Shown piece by piece: positions 1-8,371 of a stretch of 64,000 nt of DNA (its first letter is position 1; every line of letters begins with the position of its first letter). The DNA comes from Parabacteroides bouchesdurhonensis (GTDB lineage Bacteria; Bacteroidota; Bacteroidia; Bacteroidales; Tannerellaceae), in the NCBI RefSeq assembly GCF_900186615.1, contig NZ_LT896588.1, positions 2,535,215-2,599,214 of the forward strand, written 5' to 3'. The notes beneath the pieces were generated by a model, which was not told where the DNA came from, did no database searches, and saw only the letters and a program-made list of their open reading frames with translations. The position numbers and the translations under genes are program-made.

Positions 1-1
1 A

Positions 2-106
2 GAAGCCGGCATCCGCCGTATCTTTGGACGTAAGGGCGAAGACATTGTAAATATGAACCTAAAGGCATTGAAGGCCGGTTTCGATGTGGCCCAAAGTGTG
101 CAATAG
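2..106 (+). CDS. C-terminal fragment, possibly a 2-oxoacid oxidoreductase subunit
   Basis: Only the last 34 codons lie in the window, ending at TAG 104-106. The visible tail reads GIRRIFGRKGEDIVNMN and then KALKAGFDVAQSVQ. A basic stretch followed by an N-x-K-A-x-K-A-G segment resembles the end of some 2-oxoacid:acceptor oxidoreductase subunits, but the piece is too short to be sure. Two hairpins follow the stop, so this is probably the end of a transcription unit. Confidence 0.35.
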   Translation, partial: EAGIRRIFGRKGEDIVNMNLKALKAGFDVAQSVQ

Positions 107-114
107 TGTTGTTA

Positions 115-178
115 GGGCAGGTAAACTGCCTGTTGTTTTTGTTTGAAGCGTCTATGGCTTTTGCCATGGGCGCTTTTT
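115..178 (+). terminator. Two tandem terminator-like hairpins
   Basis: The first hairpin pairs GGCAG (from 116) with CTGCC (to 130) and is followed by a T-rich tract. The second pairs AGCG (near 147) with CGCT (near 171-174), has an inner ATGGC/GCCAT stem, and is followed by TTTTT. Both lie directly after the first gene. Confidence 0.65.
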
Positions 179-210
179 GATTATAACCGGTACGCCTTTA
201 TGTGAATAAT

Positions 211-318
211 TCCAGACCTTGGAGAGTTATAACTCCAGACACTCTGCAAGCATAACTCCAGACACTCTGCAGTTATAACTCCAGACTCTCTGTAAGCATA
301 ACTCCAGACTCTCTGGAA
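211..318. repeat. Five-unit tandem array, exact 23-bp period
   Basis: The word TCCAGAC begins at 211, 234, 257, 280 and 303, an exact 23-bp spacing. Units 2 to 5 share ATAACTCCAGAC, and alternate units differ in the linker (TTAT or GCAT), giving a weak 46-bp super-period. The last unit contains the dyad CCAGActcTCTGG. There is no ORF and no CRISPR-like spacer diversity. The rest of the gap from 107 to 401 holds the terminators and a promoter. Arrays with a similar period occur at 17896-17975 and 28333-28398. Confidence 0.85.
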
Positions 319-373
319 TTGTATATCGTTAAAAAACACCGCCGCCACACTCGTTTATTCTCACAGGAAAATG

Positions 374-381
374 TATCTTTG
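374..381 (+). promoter_or_regulatory. Bacteroidetes-type -7 promoter box
   Basis: TATCTTTG fits the TAnnTTTG -7 consensus and sits 20 to 27 bp before the possible start codons of the thioredoxin-like gene. Confidence 0.6.
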
Positions 382-401
382 CCTTAAATATTAAACGACA
401 A

Positions 402-914
402 ATGATTATGAAGAAGTACTTGCTATCCTGTATCATGCTCCTGTCCATCCTGTCTGCCGGAGCGCAAAATAACGGCGATATCGTAAAAGTTGGAGATACG
501 ATGCCCGCTTTTACAATCGTTTCGGATGACGGAACCCAGCTCCGCTCATCCTCCCTCAAAGGCAAAGTTGTACTGGTGAACTTTTTTGCTACCTGGTGTC
601 CTCCATGCCAAAAAGAACTGGCTGAGATACAAAGCACACTATGGCCTAAATACAAGGATAACGATAAGTTCAAACTGCTGGTGATAGGCCGTGAACATTC
701 CGATTCCGAACTGGCCAAATATAATGAGAAGAAAGGCTTTACCTTCCCTTTGTATCCGGATAAAAACCGTGCCGTCTATGGCGCGTTTGCAACGAGCCTG
801 ATTCCCCGCAGCTACCTGATAGGTAAGAATGGGAAAGTGATAGCCGCTACATCCGGCTACACCGAGGAAGAGTTTGCCGGTTTGATGAAAGAAATAGAGG
901 ATGCTTTAAAATAA
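402..914 (+). CDS. Secreted TlpA-like thioredoxin-fold oxidoreductase
   Basis: A 170-residue protein with an N-terminal signal peptide (hydrophobic LLSCIMLLSILSAGA) followed by an AhpC-TSA/redoxin fold. The active site FFATWCPPCQKEL lies near residues 60-72 and contains the CPPC dithiol pair. Proteins of this family reduce disulfides or peroxide-type substrates in the periplasm. The second in-frame ATG at 408 gives MKKYLL and is an equally good start. A ferredoxin/flavodoxin gene follows after 5 bp, so the genes are probably cotranscribed. The exact substrate cannot be told. Confidence 0.85.
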   Translation: MIMKKYLLSCIMLLSILSAGAQNNGDIVKVGDTMPAFTIVSDDGTQLRSSSLKGKVVLVNFFATWCPPCQKELAEIQSTLWPKYKDNDKFKLLVIGREHSDSELAKYNEKKGFTFPLYPDKNRAVYGAFATSLIPRSYLIGKNGKVIAATSGYTEEEFAGLMKEIEDALK

Positions 915-919
915 CAGCC

Positions 920-1708
920 ATGCATTACAACAAAGTCCACTTAATCTACTTTTCTCCTACCCACACCTCGGCAAAGATTGCCTATGCCATTGCCGAAGGA
1001 CTAGAGGCCGACACTTTTTTTGAAACGGATATAACACATGAAGCTCCGGAGCATATCGAAAATATTGAAGAAGAGCTAACCATTATTGCCGTCCCCGTTT
1101 ATGGCGGAAGAGTGGCGGAAACAGCCATTGAACGTTTGCAGAAGTTCAGTGCCCATAACACGCCGGTAGTCCCGGTGGTAGTATATGGCAACCGCGATTA
1201 TGACGATGCCTTGAAAGAGCTTTGCGATACGGTTTCCAAGCTGGGATTTATCCCCGTTGCCGCCGGAGCGTTTATCGGTGAGCATTCCTACAGCCGGGAG
1301 AATATGCCGATTGCTGCCGGCCGTCCCGATGCCGCCGACTTGCAGAAGGCTACGGAGTTTGGCAAGGAAATCATGAAGAAGGTCAGCTCCATACAGTCTC
1401 CGGAAAGCATATCTGCGGTACAGGTGAAAGGCAATTTTCCCTATAAGCAGAAAGGGCCTTCTACTCCACAAGCCCCTGTTGTCGACGACAGTTTGTGTAC
1501 ACTGTGTGAATATTGCATAGATGTATGTCCTACCCATGCCATTTCAGTTCGAGACGGAGAGATGTTCAGCAACCCTGAATACTGTATAAAATGTTGTGCC
1601 TGCGTAAAAGACTGCCTCGAAGGCGCTCGCACGTTTGATACCCCTTATACGGCAATGCTCCATGCCAATTTTAGTGCACGCAAAGAACCCGAACTATTTA
1701 TTAAATAA
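920..1708 (+). CDS. EFR1-type flavodoxin-ferredoxin fusion protein
   Basis: A 262-residue cytoplasmic electron carrier. The N-terminus (IYFSPTHTSAKIA) is a flavodoxin-like FMN phosphate loop, and AVPVYGGRVAE resembles the second flavin loop. The C-terminal third holds two 4Fe-4S cluster motifs, CTLCEYCIDVCP and CIKCCACVKDC, a bacterial 2[4Fe-4S] ferredoxin pattern. This arrangement matches EFR1-family proteins, whose partners are mostly unknown. It lies between the thioredoxin-like gene and a 5'-nucleotidase gene with gaps of 5 and 2 bp, so all three look like one operon. Confidence 0.85.
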   Translation: MHYNKVHLIYFSPTHTSAKIAYAIAEGLEADTFFETDITHEAPEHIENIEEELTIIAVPVYGGRVAETAIERLQKFSAHNTPVVPVVVYGNRDYDDALKELCDTVSKLGFIPVAAGAFIGEHSYSRENMPIAAGRPDAADLQKATEFGKEIMKKVSSIQSPESISAVQVKGNFPYKQKGPSTPQAPVVDDSLCTLCEYCIDVCPTHAISVRDGEMFSNPEYCIKCCACVKDCLEGARTFDTPYTAMLHANFSARKEPELFIK

Positions 1709-1710
1709 TC

Positions 1711-3450
1711 ATGAAACAACTTAGACTTCTTTTCTTACTGTTACTTGCGGCATGTACTGTTTCGGCAGCTACACGCGAAGTGAAACTAAAGTTTATAGAA
1801 ACAAGTGACATACACGGCAACTATTTCCCCTACAACTTTATCAACAAGCAAGAATGGGGCGGAAGCCTGGCCCGGGTGTATAGCTTCGTTCAGGAAGAAC
1901 GTAAAACCTATCATGATAATCTTATTTTAGTGGATAACGGTGATATCCTTCAAGGGCAGCCATCCGCCTATTATTATAATTATATAGATACAGTATCTAC
2001 CCATATTACTGCCGATATGATGAACTACATGGGCTATGTTGCCGGGAATATGGGAAACCATGATGTTGAGACGGGCCACGACGTATATGACCGCTGGATC
2101 AGTCAATGCAACTTCCCCGTGCTAGGGGCTAATATTATACGTACTTCCGATGGCAGTTCCTACCTGAAACCTTATGAGGTGATAGAGCGGGAAGGCGTTA
2201 AAATTGTCATTCTCGGCATGATTACCCCCGCCATTCCCGCGTGGCTTTCCGAGAATCTATGGGCAGGGCTTCATTTTGACGATATGGAAGCTACCGCGCG
2301 TAAATGGATGGAGATAATCCGTGAGAAAGAAAAACCGGATGTTGTAGTAGGTCTTTTTCATTCAGGGAAAGATGCCGGTACGATGATGAATAAATATCGT
2401 GAGAATGCTTCGGAAGAGGTAGCCCGCAATGTGCCCGGCTTCGATTTCATCCTGATGGGGCACGATCATCGCCGTTCATGCAAGAAGATTATGAATGTGG
2501 CGGGAGATTCCGTTCTTATTATTGACCCTGCGAGCAACGGAAATGTTGTTGCCGACGTGGATATGGTACTAACCGTAGATAACGGACGCGTTACAGGGAA
2601 AAAAGTGCAAGGTGCCTTGTCTGATATAAACAAGTATACGCCTAGTCCGGATTTTATGCAGAAGTTTGCAAATCAATATAGTGAAGTGAATGATTTTGTA
2701 TCTCGTAAAATAGGAACGTTTACCGAGTCAATTACCGTACGGCCTGCTTACTTTGGCCCGTCTGCATTTATAGACTTTATCCATACGTTGCAATTACAGC
2801 TTACCGGTGCGGATATCTCTTTTGCCGCTCCTCTCTCTTTTGATGCGACAATTCATAAAGGGGTTGTGGAAGTGTGCGATATGTTTAACCTGTATAAGTA
2901 TGAGAATATGCTTTATACCATGATGCTTTCGGGTGCTGAGATAAAAGGCTTCCTGGAAGAATCGTATGCCATGTGGAGCAACCGGATGAAGTCTCCTGAC
3001 GATCATCTTTTGCTTTTGAAGAAAAGGGAGGGAGAAGCTAATGGCTACATGTTTGCTAACTTTAGCTTTAACTTTGATTCGGCGGCAGGTATTTTGTACA
3101 CGGTAGATGTTACTAAACCGGCAGGAGAGAAGATAACGATATTGAGTATGGCCGACGGCACTCCTTTCAAGATGGATAAAATGTATAAAGTGGCTTTGAA
3201 CTCATATCGTGGGAATGGCGGTGGCGAACTGCTGACGAAAGGCTCGGGCATCCCTGTTGAACAACTGAAAGACCGTATAGTTGCTTCAACGGATAAGGAC
3301 CTCCGTTTTTATATGATGAAGTATATAGAGGAGAAAAAGACACTTTCTCCACAGCCTTTGAATCATTGGAGGTTTATCCCGGAAGAGTGGACAGTCCCTG
3401 CTGCTCGTAAAGATTCTGTATTATTGTTTAGAGATAGCTATAAGAGATAG
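1711..3450 (+). CDS. Secreted 5'-nucleotidase / cyclic nucleotide phosphodiesterase
   Basis: A 579-residue protein with a signal peptide (LLFLLLLAACTVSAA). It is a two-domain 5'-nucleotidase: an N-terminal metallophosphatase domain with ETSDIHGNYFPY, DNGDILQGQP, GNMGNHDVETG and MGHDHR, which carry the metal-binding Asp, Asn and His residues, and a C-terminal 5_nucleotid_C substrate domain (residues about 340-520, with NSYRGNGGGE). The family hydrolyses nucleotides or 2',3'-cyclic nucleotides outside the cytoplasm for phosphate and nucleoside salvage. The cysteine in AACTVS could be a lipobox, so a lipoprotein is possible. It is last in its run and is followed by a strong terminator. Confidence 0.88.
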   Translation: MKQLRLLFLLLLAACTVSAATREVKLKFIETSDIHGNYFPYNFINKQEWGGSLARVYSFVQEERKTYHDNLILVDNGDILQGQPSAYYYNYIDTVSTHITADMMNYMGYVAGNMGNHDVETGHDVYDRWISQCNFPVLGANIIRTSDGSSYLKPYEVIEREGVKIVILGMITPAIPAWLSENLWAGLHFDDMEATARKWMEIIREKEKPDVVVGLFHSGKDAGTMMNKYRENASEEVARNVPGFDFILMGHDHRRSCKKIMNVAGDSVLIIDPASNGNVVADVDMVLTVDNGRVTGKKVQGALSDINKYTPSPDFMQKFANQYSEVNDFVSRKIGTFTESITVRPAYFGPSAFIDFIHTLQLQLTGADISFAAPLSFDATIHKGVVEVCDMFNLYKYENMLYTMMLSGAEIKGFLEESYAMWSNRMKSPDDHLLLLKKREGEANGYMFANFSFNFDSAAGILYTVDVTKPAGEKITILSMADGTPFKMDKMYKVALNSYRGNGGGELLTKGSGIPVEQLKDRIVASTDKDLRFYMMKYIEEKKTLSPQPLNHWRFIPEEWTVPAARKDSVLLFRDSYKR

Positions 3451-3476
3451 AAACTGTTATAAAATTCTTCTTGAAA

Positions 3477-3521
3477 AACATCATGATGGAATATATCAAA
3501 ACCATCGTGATGTTTTTTTTA
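3477..3521 (+). terminator. Intrinsic terminator after the 5'-nucleotidase gene
   Basis: AACATCATGATGG (3477-3489) pairs with CCATCGTGATGTT (3502-3514), with one wobble, and runs into a T tract. It separates the nucleotidase operon from the reverse transcriptase operon. Confidence 0.85.
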
Positions 3522-3527
3522 TTTAGT

Positions 3528-3535
3528 TACCTTTG
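3528..3535 (+). promoter_or_regulatory. -7 promoter box of the reverse transcriptase operon
   Basis: TACCTTTG matches TAnnTTTG. It overlaps the open frame upstream of the first ATG, so translation cannot begin at the TTG at 3533; ATG 3566 is about 30 bp downstream and is the likely start. Confidence 0.65.
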
Positions 3536-3565
3536 GCATTAATTTATCAACAAAATAATTTATGT

Positions 3566-4048
3566 ATGAATTTGAAAGATAAGATTGAAGCGGAATCTAC
3601 AAACGATGCTATTGTTTTCTTACACAAGGAAGGGATGTTCTGGAAAGCCTATGAGTGGTCGGCTATGCGTTTTGTGAAAGAGATAAAAGCCTATAAGCTG
3701 TTGAAGCGATATATTAAGACGTTAAAGACCGATATCGTTTCGCTTGGCTTTCCCAGCCATTCGCTGGAAGATGTTTTGTCCGGAAAAGAATATACGCAGA
3801 TAGACGATCATTTGGTATCCGTTAAGACAGAGTTTGTATATTCACTTGAAGAATTTGAAGAGTGGAAATCTCTGATACCTTTGATTGAAGACACAGCGGC
3901 TACCGGTATCCCTCATGTGCCTTCTTCCGGTCTGACCGCTACGGAGCGTGAGGTTATCAACCAGTTAATGTCTTTTAGTGTTGAGACTGCCTCTCCTATA
4001 CAGTGTATGATGTTGGTTTCTAATTTGCAAGTTTTGTTGAAAAAATGA
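3566..4048 (+). CDS. Possible MutS-like (MSL) DGR accessory protein
   Basis: A 160-residue protein starting at ATG 3566, chosen because the promoter box covers the earlier in-frame TTG. The segment FLHKEGMFWKAYEWSA followed by a charged helix and SLGFPSHSLEDVL recalls the mismatch-binding first domain of MutS (phi-x-x-x-G-x-F/W-x-x-A/E-x-x-x-A). MutS-like small proteins are known accessory genes of DGR cassettes. The match is by eye and weak. It overlaps the next gene, an Avd-like protein, by 4 bp (ATGA), which indicates translational coupling. If not MutS-like, it is an uncharacterised protein tied to this RT by operon structure. Confidence 0.5.
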   Translation: MNLKDKIEAESTNDAIVFLHKEGMFWKAYEWSAMRFVKEIKAYKLLKRYIKTLKTDIVSLGFPSHSLEDVLSGKEYTQIDDHLVSVKTEFVYSLEEFEEWKSLIPLIEDTAATGIPHVPSSGLTATEREVINQLMSFSVETASPIQCMMLVSNLQVLLKK

Positions 4049-4398
4049 TATACGATAATCTTCCTGTATATAAAGCCACATACGATTTACTATTGATGAT
4101 TTTCCAGTTGAACCGGAACTTTCAGCGTGATTATCGTTATACATTAGGAGAGAATATAAAAAATGAATTAATAAACTTGTTGGTTTGTATCTATAACGCC
4201 AATTCAAACTCGCAAAAAGCTCCTATACTGGCAAAAGCACGTGAACATGTAGTCATCATCAAATTACAGATACGTTTACTTATGGACTTGAAGCAAATTA
4301 GTATAAAGCAATATGCTGCTGCTGCCGAACTCATAGAGTCTGTATCGAAACAACTAACGGCGTGGCATAAGTCCAGTGATAAACTAGTCAAACAGTAA
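4045..4398 (+). CDS. avd: Avd-like four-helix-bundle protein
   Basis: A 117-residue, all-helical protein. The pattern of YKATYDLLLMIFQLNRNFQRDYRYTLGE, a long middle helix and a final VIIKLQIRLLMDLKQIS segment is that of the four-helix-bundle family (bAvd / 23S rRNA intervening-sequence protein). In DGRs, Avd forms a basic pentameric barrel that binds the RT and the template RNA and is required for mutagenic retrohoming. Its position directly before a DGR-type RT, overlapping the upstream gene by ATGA, supports this role. The symbol is assigned by context. Confidence 0.75.
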   Translation: MIYDNLPVYKATYDLLLMIFQLNRNFQRDYRYTLGENIKNELINLLVCIYNANSNSQKAPILAKAREHVVIIKLQIRLLMDLKQISIKQYAAAAELIESVSKQLTAWHKSSDKLVKQ

Positions 4399-4434
4399 TA
4401 GTCATAGTTCTTATTGATAGGGTAAAATGTTCAG

Positions 4435-5655
4435 ATGGAATTAATAGAAGATGTTTTTAAAGCCTATTATGATGCTCGTAAAGGAAAACGGAATTCTACC
4501 AATCAGCTTCGGTTTGAAATGAATCTGGAAGAAAATCTGGTGGAACTTTATCATGAAATAAAAGAACGTCGATACCAAGTGGGGCGTAGTATCTGTTTTA
4601 TGGTAGACTATCCTGTTAAGAGAGAAGTTTTTGCTGCGGACTTTAAAGACCGTATAGTTCATCATTTACTATTTAATTACATATCTCCTATCTATGAACG
4701 GATTTTTATAGATGACTGTTATTCGTGCCGTAAAGGGAAAGGAAACTTATATGGTATTAAACGGTTGGAAAAACATATCCGCTCATGCTCATTGAACTAT
4801 ACACAAGACTGCTATATATTAAAGCTGGATCTGGCGGGATATTTTATGAATATCAATCGACAGAAACTATATGATATATTAGTCAGGATTCTTAATAAGT
4901 ATAAAGATTTTCCCATGCCGAATGGCATACATTGGGGAGATTCTGATGAGTTTGATTTAGTAATGTATCTTTTGCCAATAGTTATCATGAACGATCCGGT
5001 AAAGAATTGCTATCGTAAAGGTTCTTTGTCAGAATGGGAGGGGCTACCCCCAAACAAAAGTCTTTTCCATTCTCCCGAGGGCTGTGGAATACCTATTGGG
5101 AATCTTACATCACAGCTATTCAGCAATGTCTACCTGAATCAGTTTGACCAGTTTGTAAAGCGTACCTTGTGTATGAAGCATTACGGACGTTATGTAGACG
5201 ATTTCTATTTGGTGCATGCTGATAAACGTTTTTTACTCTCTTTAGTTCCTTTGATCCGTGATTATTTGTGGAACGAACTCGATATAACACTTCATCCTAA
5301 AAAGATTGTATTGCAATCCTATCAGAAAGGCGTTGTTTTTCTGGGAGCTGTGGTTAAACCATATCGTACTTACATACATAACCGTGCAACCCGTAAATTT
5401 AAGAATGAGTTGTATTTATGGGAGAAACGATTGGCTAATACCCCCGATCCTCCTAAATCCATGCTGTTGCAGATGCGGGCTTCCATTAATTCGTATCTTG
5501 GCATTATGCGGCATTTCCGAACAATGAACCTTAAGCGGAGAATACTGGAAAACCGTCCATTCCTTTATAAATACGGATATTTCAACAATCGGATGGAGAA
5601 GTATATATTGCTTAAAGAGCATTTGATTAAAAAGTCTTATCCTTTTGAACCCTGA
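4435..5655 (+). CDS. DGR-type reverse transcriptase
   Basis: A 406-residue RT with all visible core motifs. The fingers contain VKREVFAADFKDRIVHHLL and SCRKGKG. Motif A is LKLDLAGYF (Asp132). Motif 4 is GIPIGNLTSQLFSNVYLN (residues 218-235), whose I-G-N-x-x-S-Q signature separates DGR RTs from retrons and group II introns. The catalytic YVDD lies at 253-256, followed by ITLHPKKIVLQ and the FLG box (KGVVFLGAVVK). There is no nuclease or maturase domain. DGR RTs make error-prone cDNA at template adenines. It is last of a three-gene operon with Avd-like and possible MutS-like partners, but I see no template/variable repeat pair nearby. The catalytic residues look intact. Confidence 0.88.
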   Translation: MELIEDVFKAYYDARKGKRNSTNQLRFEMNLEENLVELYHEIKERRYQVGRSICFMVDYPVKREVFAADFKDRIVHHLLFNYISPIYERIFIDDCYSCRKGKGNLYGIKRLEKHIRSCSLNYTQDCYILKLDLAGYFMNINRQKLYDILVRILNKYKDFPMPNGIHWGDSDEFDLVMYLLPIVIMNDPVKNCYRKGSLSEWEGLPPNKSLFHSPEGCGIPIGNLTSQLFSNVYLNQFDQFVKRTLCMKHYGRYVDDFYLVHADKRFLLSLVPLIRDYLWNELDITLHPKKIVLQSYQKGVVFLGAVVKPYRTYIHNRATRKFKNELYLWEKRLANTPDPPKSMLLQMRASINSYLGIMRHFRTMNLKRRILENRPFLYKYGYFNNRMEKYILLKEHLIKKSYPFEP

Positions 5656-5661
5656 CTGTTT

Positions 5662-5691
5662 CCGGTCTGTTTCATAGGCAAAACAGACTGG
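5662..5691 (+). other. 11-bp-stem hairpin between RT and MFS genes
   Basis: CCGGTCTGTTT (5662-5672) pairs with AAACAGACTGG (5681-5691) around an 8-base loop. No T tract follows, so it is a weak terminator candidate; the MFS start lies 11 bp further. DGR target sites are often followed by a short hairpin, but no repeat sits beside this one. Confidence 0.5.
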
Positions 5692-5701
5692 ATATACAGC
5701 A

Positions 5702-7075
5702 ATGAGTGATAAAACATCTGTGCAGGACGGACTTCCTGTTCCTAGCCGTTACTGGGCTATTTTAGCAATTGCTTTAGGAATAACCGTATCTGTGTTGGAC
5801 GGTGCAATTGCGAATGTTGCGCTTCCTACAATCGCAGGCGACTTACATACAAGTCCGACACTTTCTATATGGGTGGTCAACGCCTATCAGTTAGCTATTA
5901 CTATATCTTTGTTATCCCTGTCATCAATAGGCGAGATATGGGGATACAGGAAAGTGTACACGTACGGATTATTGCTGTTCAGCTGTACCTCATTGGCGTG
6001 CGCTTTGGCCGATTCATTGGTTACATTAATTATTGCCCGTACGTTACAGGGGTTTGGTGCGGCAGCGATCACCAGTGTTAATACGGCGTTGATACGTATT
6101 ATTTACCCCAAACGTTTTCTTGCACGGGGAATGGGTTTAAATGCACTGGTTGTATCTGTTTCTGCTGCTGCAGGACCTACTATTGCCGCCGGTATCCTGT
6201 CAGCTGCCAACTGGCCCTGGCTTTTTGCCGTTAATATACCTGTCGGATTGACTGCTCTGTTATTGAGCTATAAGTTTCTGCCTCCGAATCCGGTAGTAGT
6301 AAAGGGAAGACGTTTCGATGTGCCCGGCGGCTTGCTTAATGCTGTAACTTTCGGCTTGCTGATAGCCATTATAGAAGGATTCACGCATGATGTCAACATC
6401 TTTATAATCCTGGCAGGGGTGCTTATCGCTGCTTTTTCGGGGTATGTGTATATTCGTAGGGAGATGAAGGAAGACTATCCATTATTCCCCGTAGATTTGC
6501 TAAAGATACCTGTCTTTTCCCTCTCTATCTTAACATCTGTATTCTCCTTTATTGCCCAGATGCTGGCAATGGTATCTTTGCCGTTCTTTCTCCAGCGCGT
6601 GTTGGGCAAAGACGAAGTAGCTACCGGATTGCTGTTAACCCCCTGGCCTCTGGCTACCATGTTGTTTGCTCCTTTAGCCGGTATTCTGTCTGATAAGATT
6701 AAAGCGGGATTATTAGGTGGTATCGGAATGATTATCTTTGCCATTGGTCTGTTTTTATTGGCTACCATGCCAACACACCTTTCCGATACGGAGATCATTT
6801 GGAGAATGGCGGTATGCGGATGTGGCTTCGGTTTGTTCCAGACTCCGAACAACAGCACTATTATAGCATCTGCCCCTGATAATCGTGGCGGAGGAGCCAG
6901 TGGTATGTTGGGCACAGCCCGTTTGATGGGACAAACCATTGGCGCCTCGCTGGTTGCTCTGATGTTTAAAGTATTTCCCGGACACAGCATGCACACCTCT
7001 CTTCTTCTTGGCTCTTTTCTTGCTGTTGTTGCGGCTGTGATAAGTATGTTAAGGGTTAGTAATCGGATGAAATGA
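5702..7075 (+). CDS. MFS drug efflux transporter, DHA2 (EmrB/QacA-like) type
   Basis: A 457-residue membrane protein with about 14 predicted hydrophobic spans. The first-helix signature VSVLDGAIANVALPTIAGDL and the loop region IGEIWGYRKVYTYGLLLF (motif A-like), followed by a central helix with GLNALVVSVSAAAGPTIAAGIL (motif C-like, with split G-P), are typical of 14-TMS proton-drug antiporters. It is likely an inner-membrane exporter of hydrophobic compounds. It follows the RT gene by 46 bp on the same strand with a hairpin between, and has no obvious own -7 box, so it may be read from the RT operon. The substrate is unknown. Confidence 0.85.
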   Translation: MSDKTSVQDGLPVPSRYWAILAIALGITVSVLDGAIANVALPTIAGDLHTSPTLSIWVVNAYQLAITISLLSLSSIGEIWGYRKVYTYGLLLFSCTSLACALADSLVTLIIARTLQGFGAAAITSVNTALIRIIYPKRFLARGMGLNALVVSVSAAAGPTIAAGILSAANWPWLFAVNIPVGLTALLLSYKFLPPNPVVVKGRRFDVPGGLLNAVTFGLLIAIIEGFTHDVNIFIILAGVLIAAFSGYVYIRREMKEDYPLFPVDLLKIPVFSLSILTSVFSFIAQMLAMVSLPFFLQRVLGKDEVATGLLLTPWPLATMLFAPLAGILSDKIKAGLLGGIGMIIFAIGLFLLATMPTHLSDTEIIWRMAVCGCGFGLFQTPNNSTIIASAPDNRGGGASGMLGTARLMGQTIGASLVALMFKVFPGHSMHTSLLLGSFLAVVAAVISMLRVSNRMK

Positions 7076-7089
7076 CAAAGTAACTGCCG

Positions 7090-7836
7090 TTACTTCTTTT
7101 TCCCCTGGTTGGCTACGGCCTCCATCAACTTGCGGATTTCTTCCGGATCACCGAGGAAATAATCATTTACCAATTTCAGGTCATCGTCAAATTCAAAGAC
7201 ATACGGAATGGCTGTCGGTAGATTCAAGCTTACTATATCTTCATCGGATATATGTTTCAAATATTTGATAATACCTCTCAGGCTATTGCCGTGTGCTGCC
7301 ACGAGGATTTGGTTTGCTGTTCTTAATGTTGGGAAAATAACCTCTTTCCAGTATGGCAGGATACGTTCCACCGTATCTTTCAATGACTCCGTACGGGGAA
7401 GCTCTTTTTCGGGAACATTCCGGTAACGGACATCAAACAACGGGTTACGCGGATCGTTTTCCAACAAAGGAAGAGGGGCTATATCATAGCTTCTTCGCCA
7501 GATAAGGACTTGTTCGTCTCCATATTTTTCGGCAGTTTCTGCCTTGTTAAGCCCTTGCAACATGCCATAATGCTTTTCATTTAAACGCCAGCTTTTCTCC
7601 ACCGGAATCCAATCCTGATCCATGCTGTCAAGTACGCAATTCAGAGTTTTCACGGCGCGTTTCAGGTATGAAGTGTAGGCCTTGTCAAACAAGAATCCTT
7701 TTTCCCTCAATAGCGCACCTGCCTTATAAGCTTCCTGTACACCTTTTTCTGTCAAATCTACATCCGTCCAACCTGTGAAACGGTTTTCCTGATTCCATAT
7801 ACTTTCGCCGTGACGAAGCAATACTATACTTTTCAT
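7090..7836 (-). CDS. gpmA: 2,3-bisphosphoglycerate-dependent phosphoglycerate mutase
   Basis: A 248-residue cytoplasmic glycolytic enzyme that interconverts 3- and 2-phosphoglycerate. The N-terminus holds the catalytic [10 protein letters not shown], with the phosphohistidine in RHG, followed by [14 protein letters not shown]. The middle has the [26 protein letters not shown] block, and [14 protein letters not shown] carries the second active-site His. The length matches the dPGM family (about 248). It is transcribed convergently with the MFS gene and divergently from the nikR-like gene. Confidence 0.96.
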   Translation of the reverse strand: MKSIVLLRHGESIWNQENRFTGWTDVDLTEKGVQEAYKAGALLREKGFLFDKAYTSYLKRAVKTLNCVLDSMDQDWIPVEKSWRLNEKHYGMLQGLNKAETAEKYGDEQVLIWRRSYDIAPLPLLENDPRNPLFDVRYRNVPEKELPRTESLKDTVERILPYWKEVIFPTLRTANQILVAAHGNSLRGIIKYLKHISDEDIVSLNLPTAIPYVFEFDDDLKLVNDYFLGDPEEIRKLMEAVANQGKKK

Positions 7837-7954
7837 ATTTACTTTGTTTTAATATTAACCTTATATAATGTAACAATATAGAAGCCTGAAAAGATTTCCG
7901 TTCGGATTTGAAAAAATCCTTATCTTTACATCCGGTTTCTAAATAAATGATGTT

Positions 7955-8356
7955 ATGGCATTAAAACGTTTTGGTGTATCACTGGAAGACAACCTGCTGG
8001 AATCTTTGGACCAGTATGTGGAAGAGAACGGTTTTGCAAATCGTTCACAGGCAATCCGTTTCCTGATAGAGAAAAACGTAGCAGAGAAGAAGTGGCAGTG
8101 TAATCACATTGTAGCCGGTACTATCATTATTATGTATGATCAGGCAAAGAAAGACATCTACTCTAAAATGATTACCATCGAGCAGGCATACAAAGACGTC
8201 ATCCTCTCTTCTTCTCAATATTACATCAACCAGAATTTCTGTTTACATATCGTTACGGTTATGGGAACAGCTCACAGTCTTACGGAATTATCCGACCGCT
8301 TAACTACGCTTAAAGGAATTAAACATGGAAAATTAGTAATGAGCCGTGCTGATTGA
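7955..8356 (+). CDS. nikR: NikR-like ribbon-helix-helix metal regulator with altered nickel site
   Basis: A 133-residue protein with a CopG-type N-terminus (KRFGVSLEDNLLESLDQYVEENG, then SQAIRFLIEK) and a NikR/ACT-type C-terminal domain ending GIKHGKLVMS. NikR is a tetrameric nickel-sensing repressor. Aligned by eye with E. coli NikR, the high-affinity nickel ligands His76, His87, His89 and Cys95 correspond to Gln77, Gln88, Tyr90 and Cys96; only the cysteine is kept. The protein may therefore sense another metal or act without one. Just downstream, a 12-bp inverted repeat covers the promoter of a TonB receptor gene, its likely target. The symbol reflects the family, not proven nickel response. 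Confidence 0.8.
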   Translation: MALKRFGVSLEDNLLESLDQYVEENGFANRSQAIRFLIEKNVAEKKWQCNHIVAGTIIIMYDQAKKDIYSKMITIEQAYKDVILSSSQYYINQNFCLHIVTVMGTAHSLTELSDRLTTLKGIKHGKLVMSRAD

Positions 8357-8371
8357 TTCCTTTTTTTATCT

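Noticed and set aside
211-318. The 23-bp tandem array looked like a CRISPR
   Set aside because: The repeat is only about 12 conserved bases with linkers of about 11 that are also alike, so there are no spacers. No cas genes are in the window.
3451-5701. A DGR template repeat in the gaps of the RT operon
   Set aside because: The gaps are 36 bp and 46 bp, and the upstream one is a terminator. I found no long copy of any of these in a neighbouring gene by eye; a computed self-alignment was not possible.
6475-6996. Long minus-strand ORF over the MFS gene
   Set aside because: It overlaps a clearly coding membrane protein, has Pro/Asn-rich composition and no family logic.
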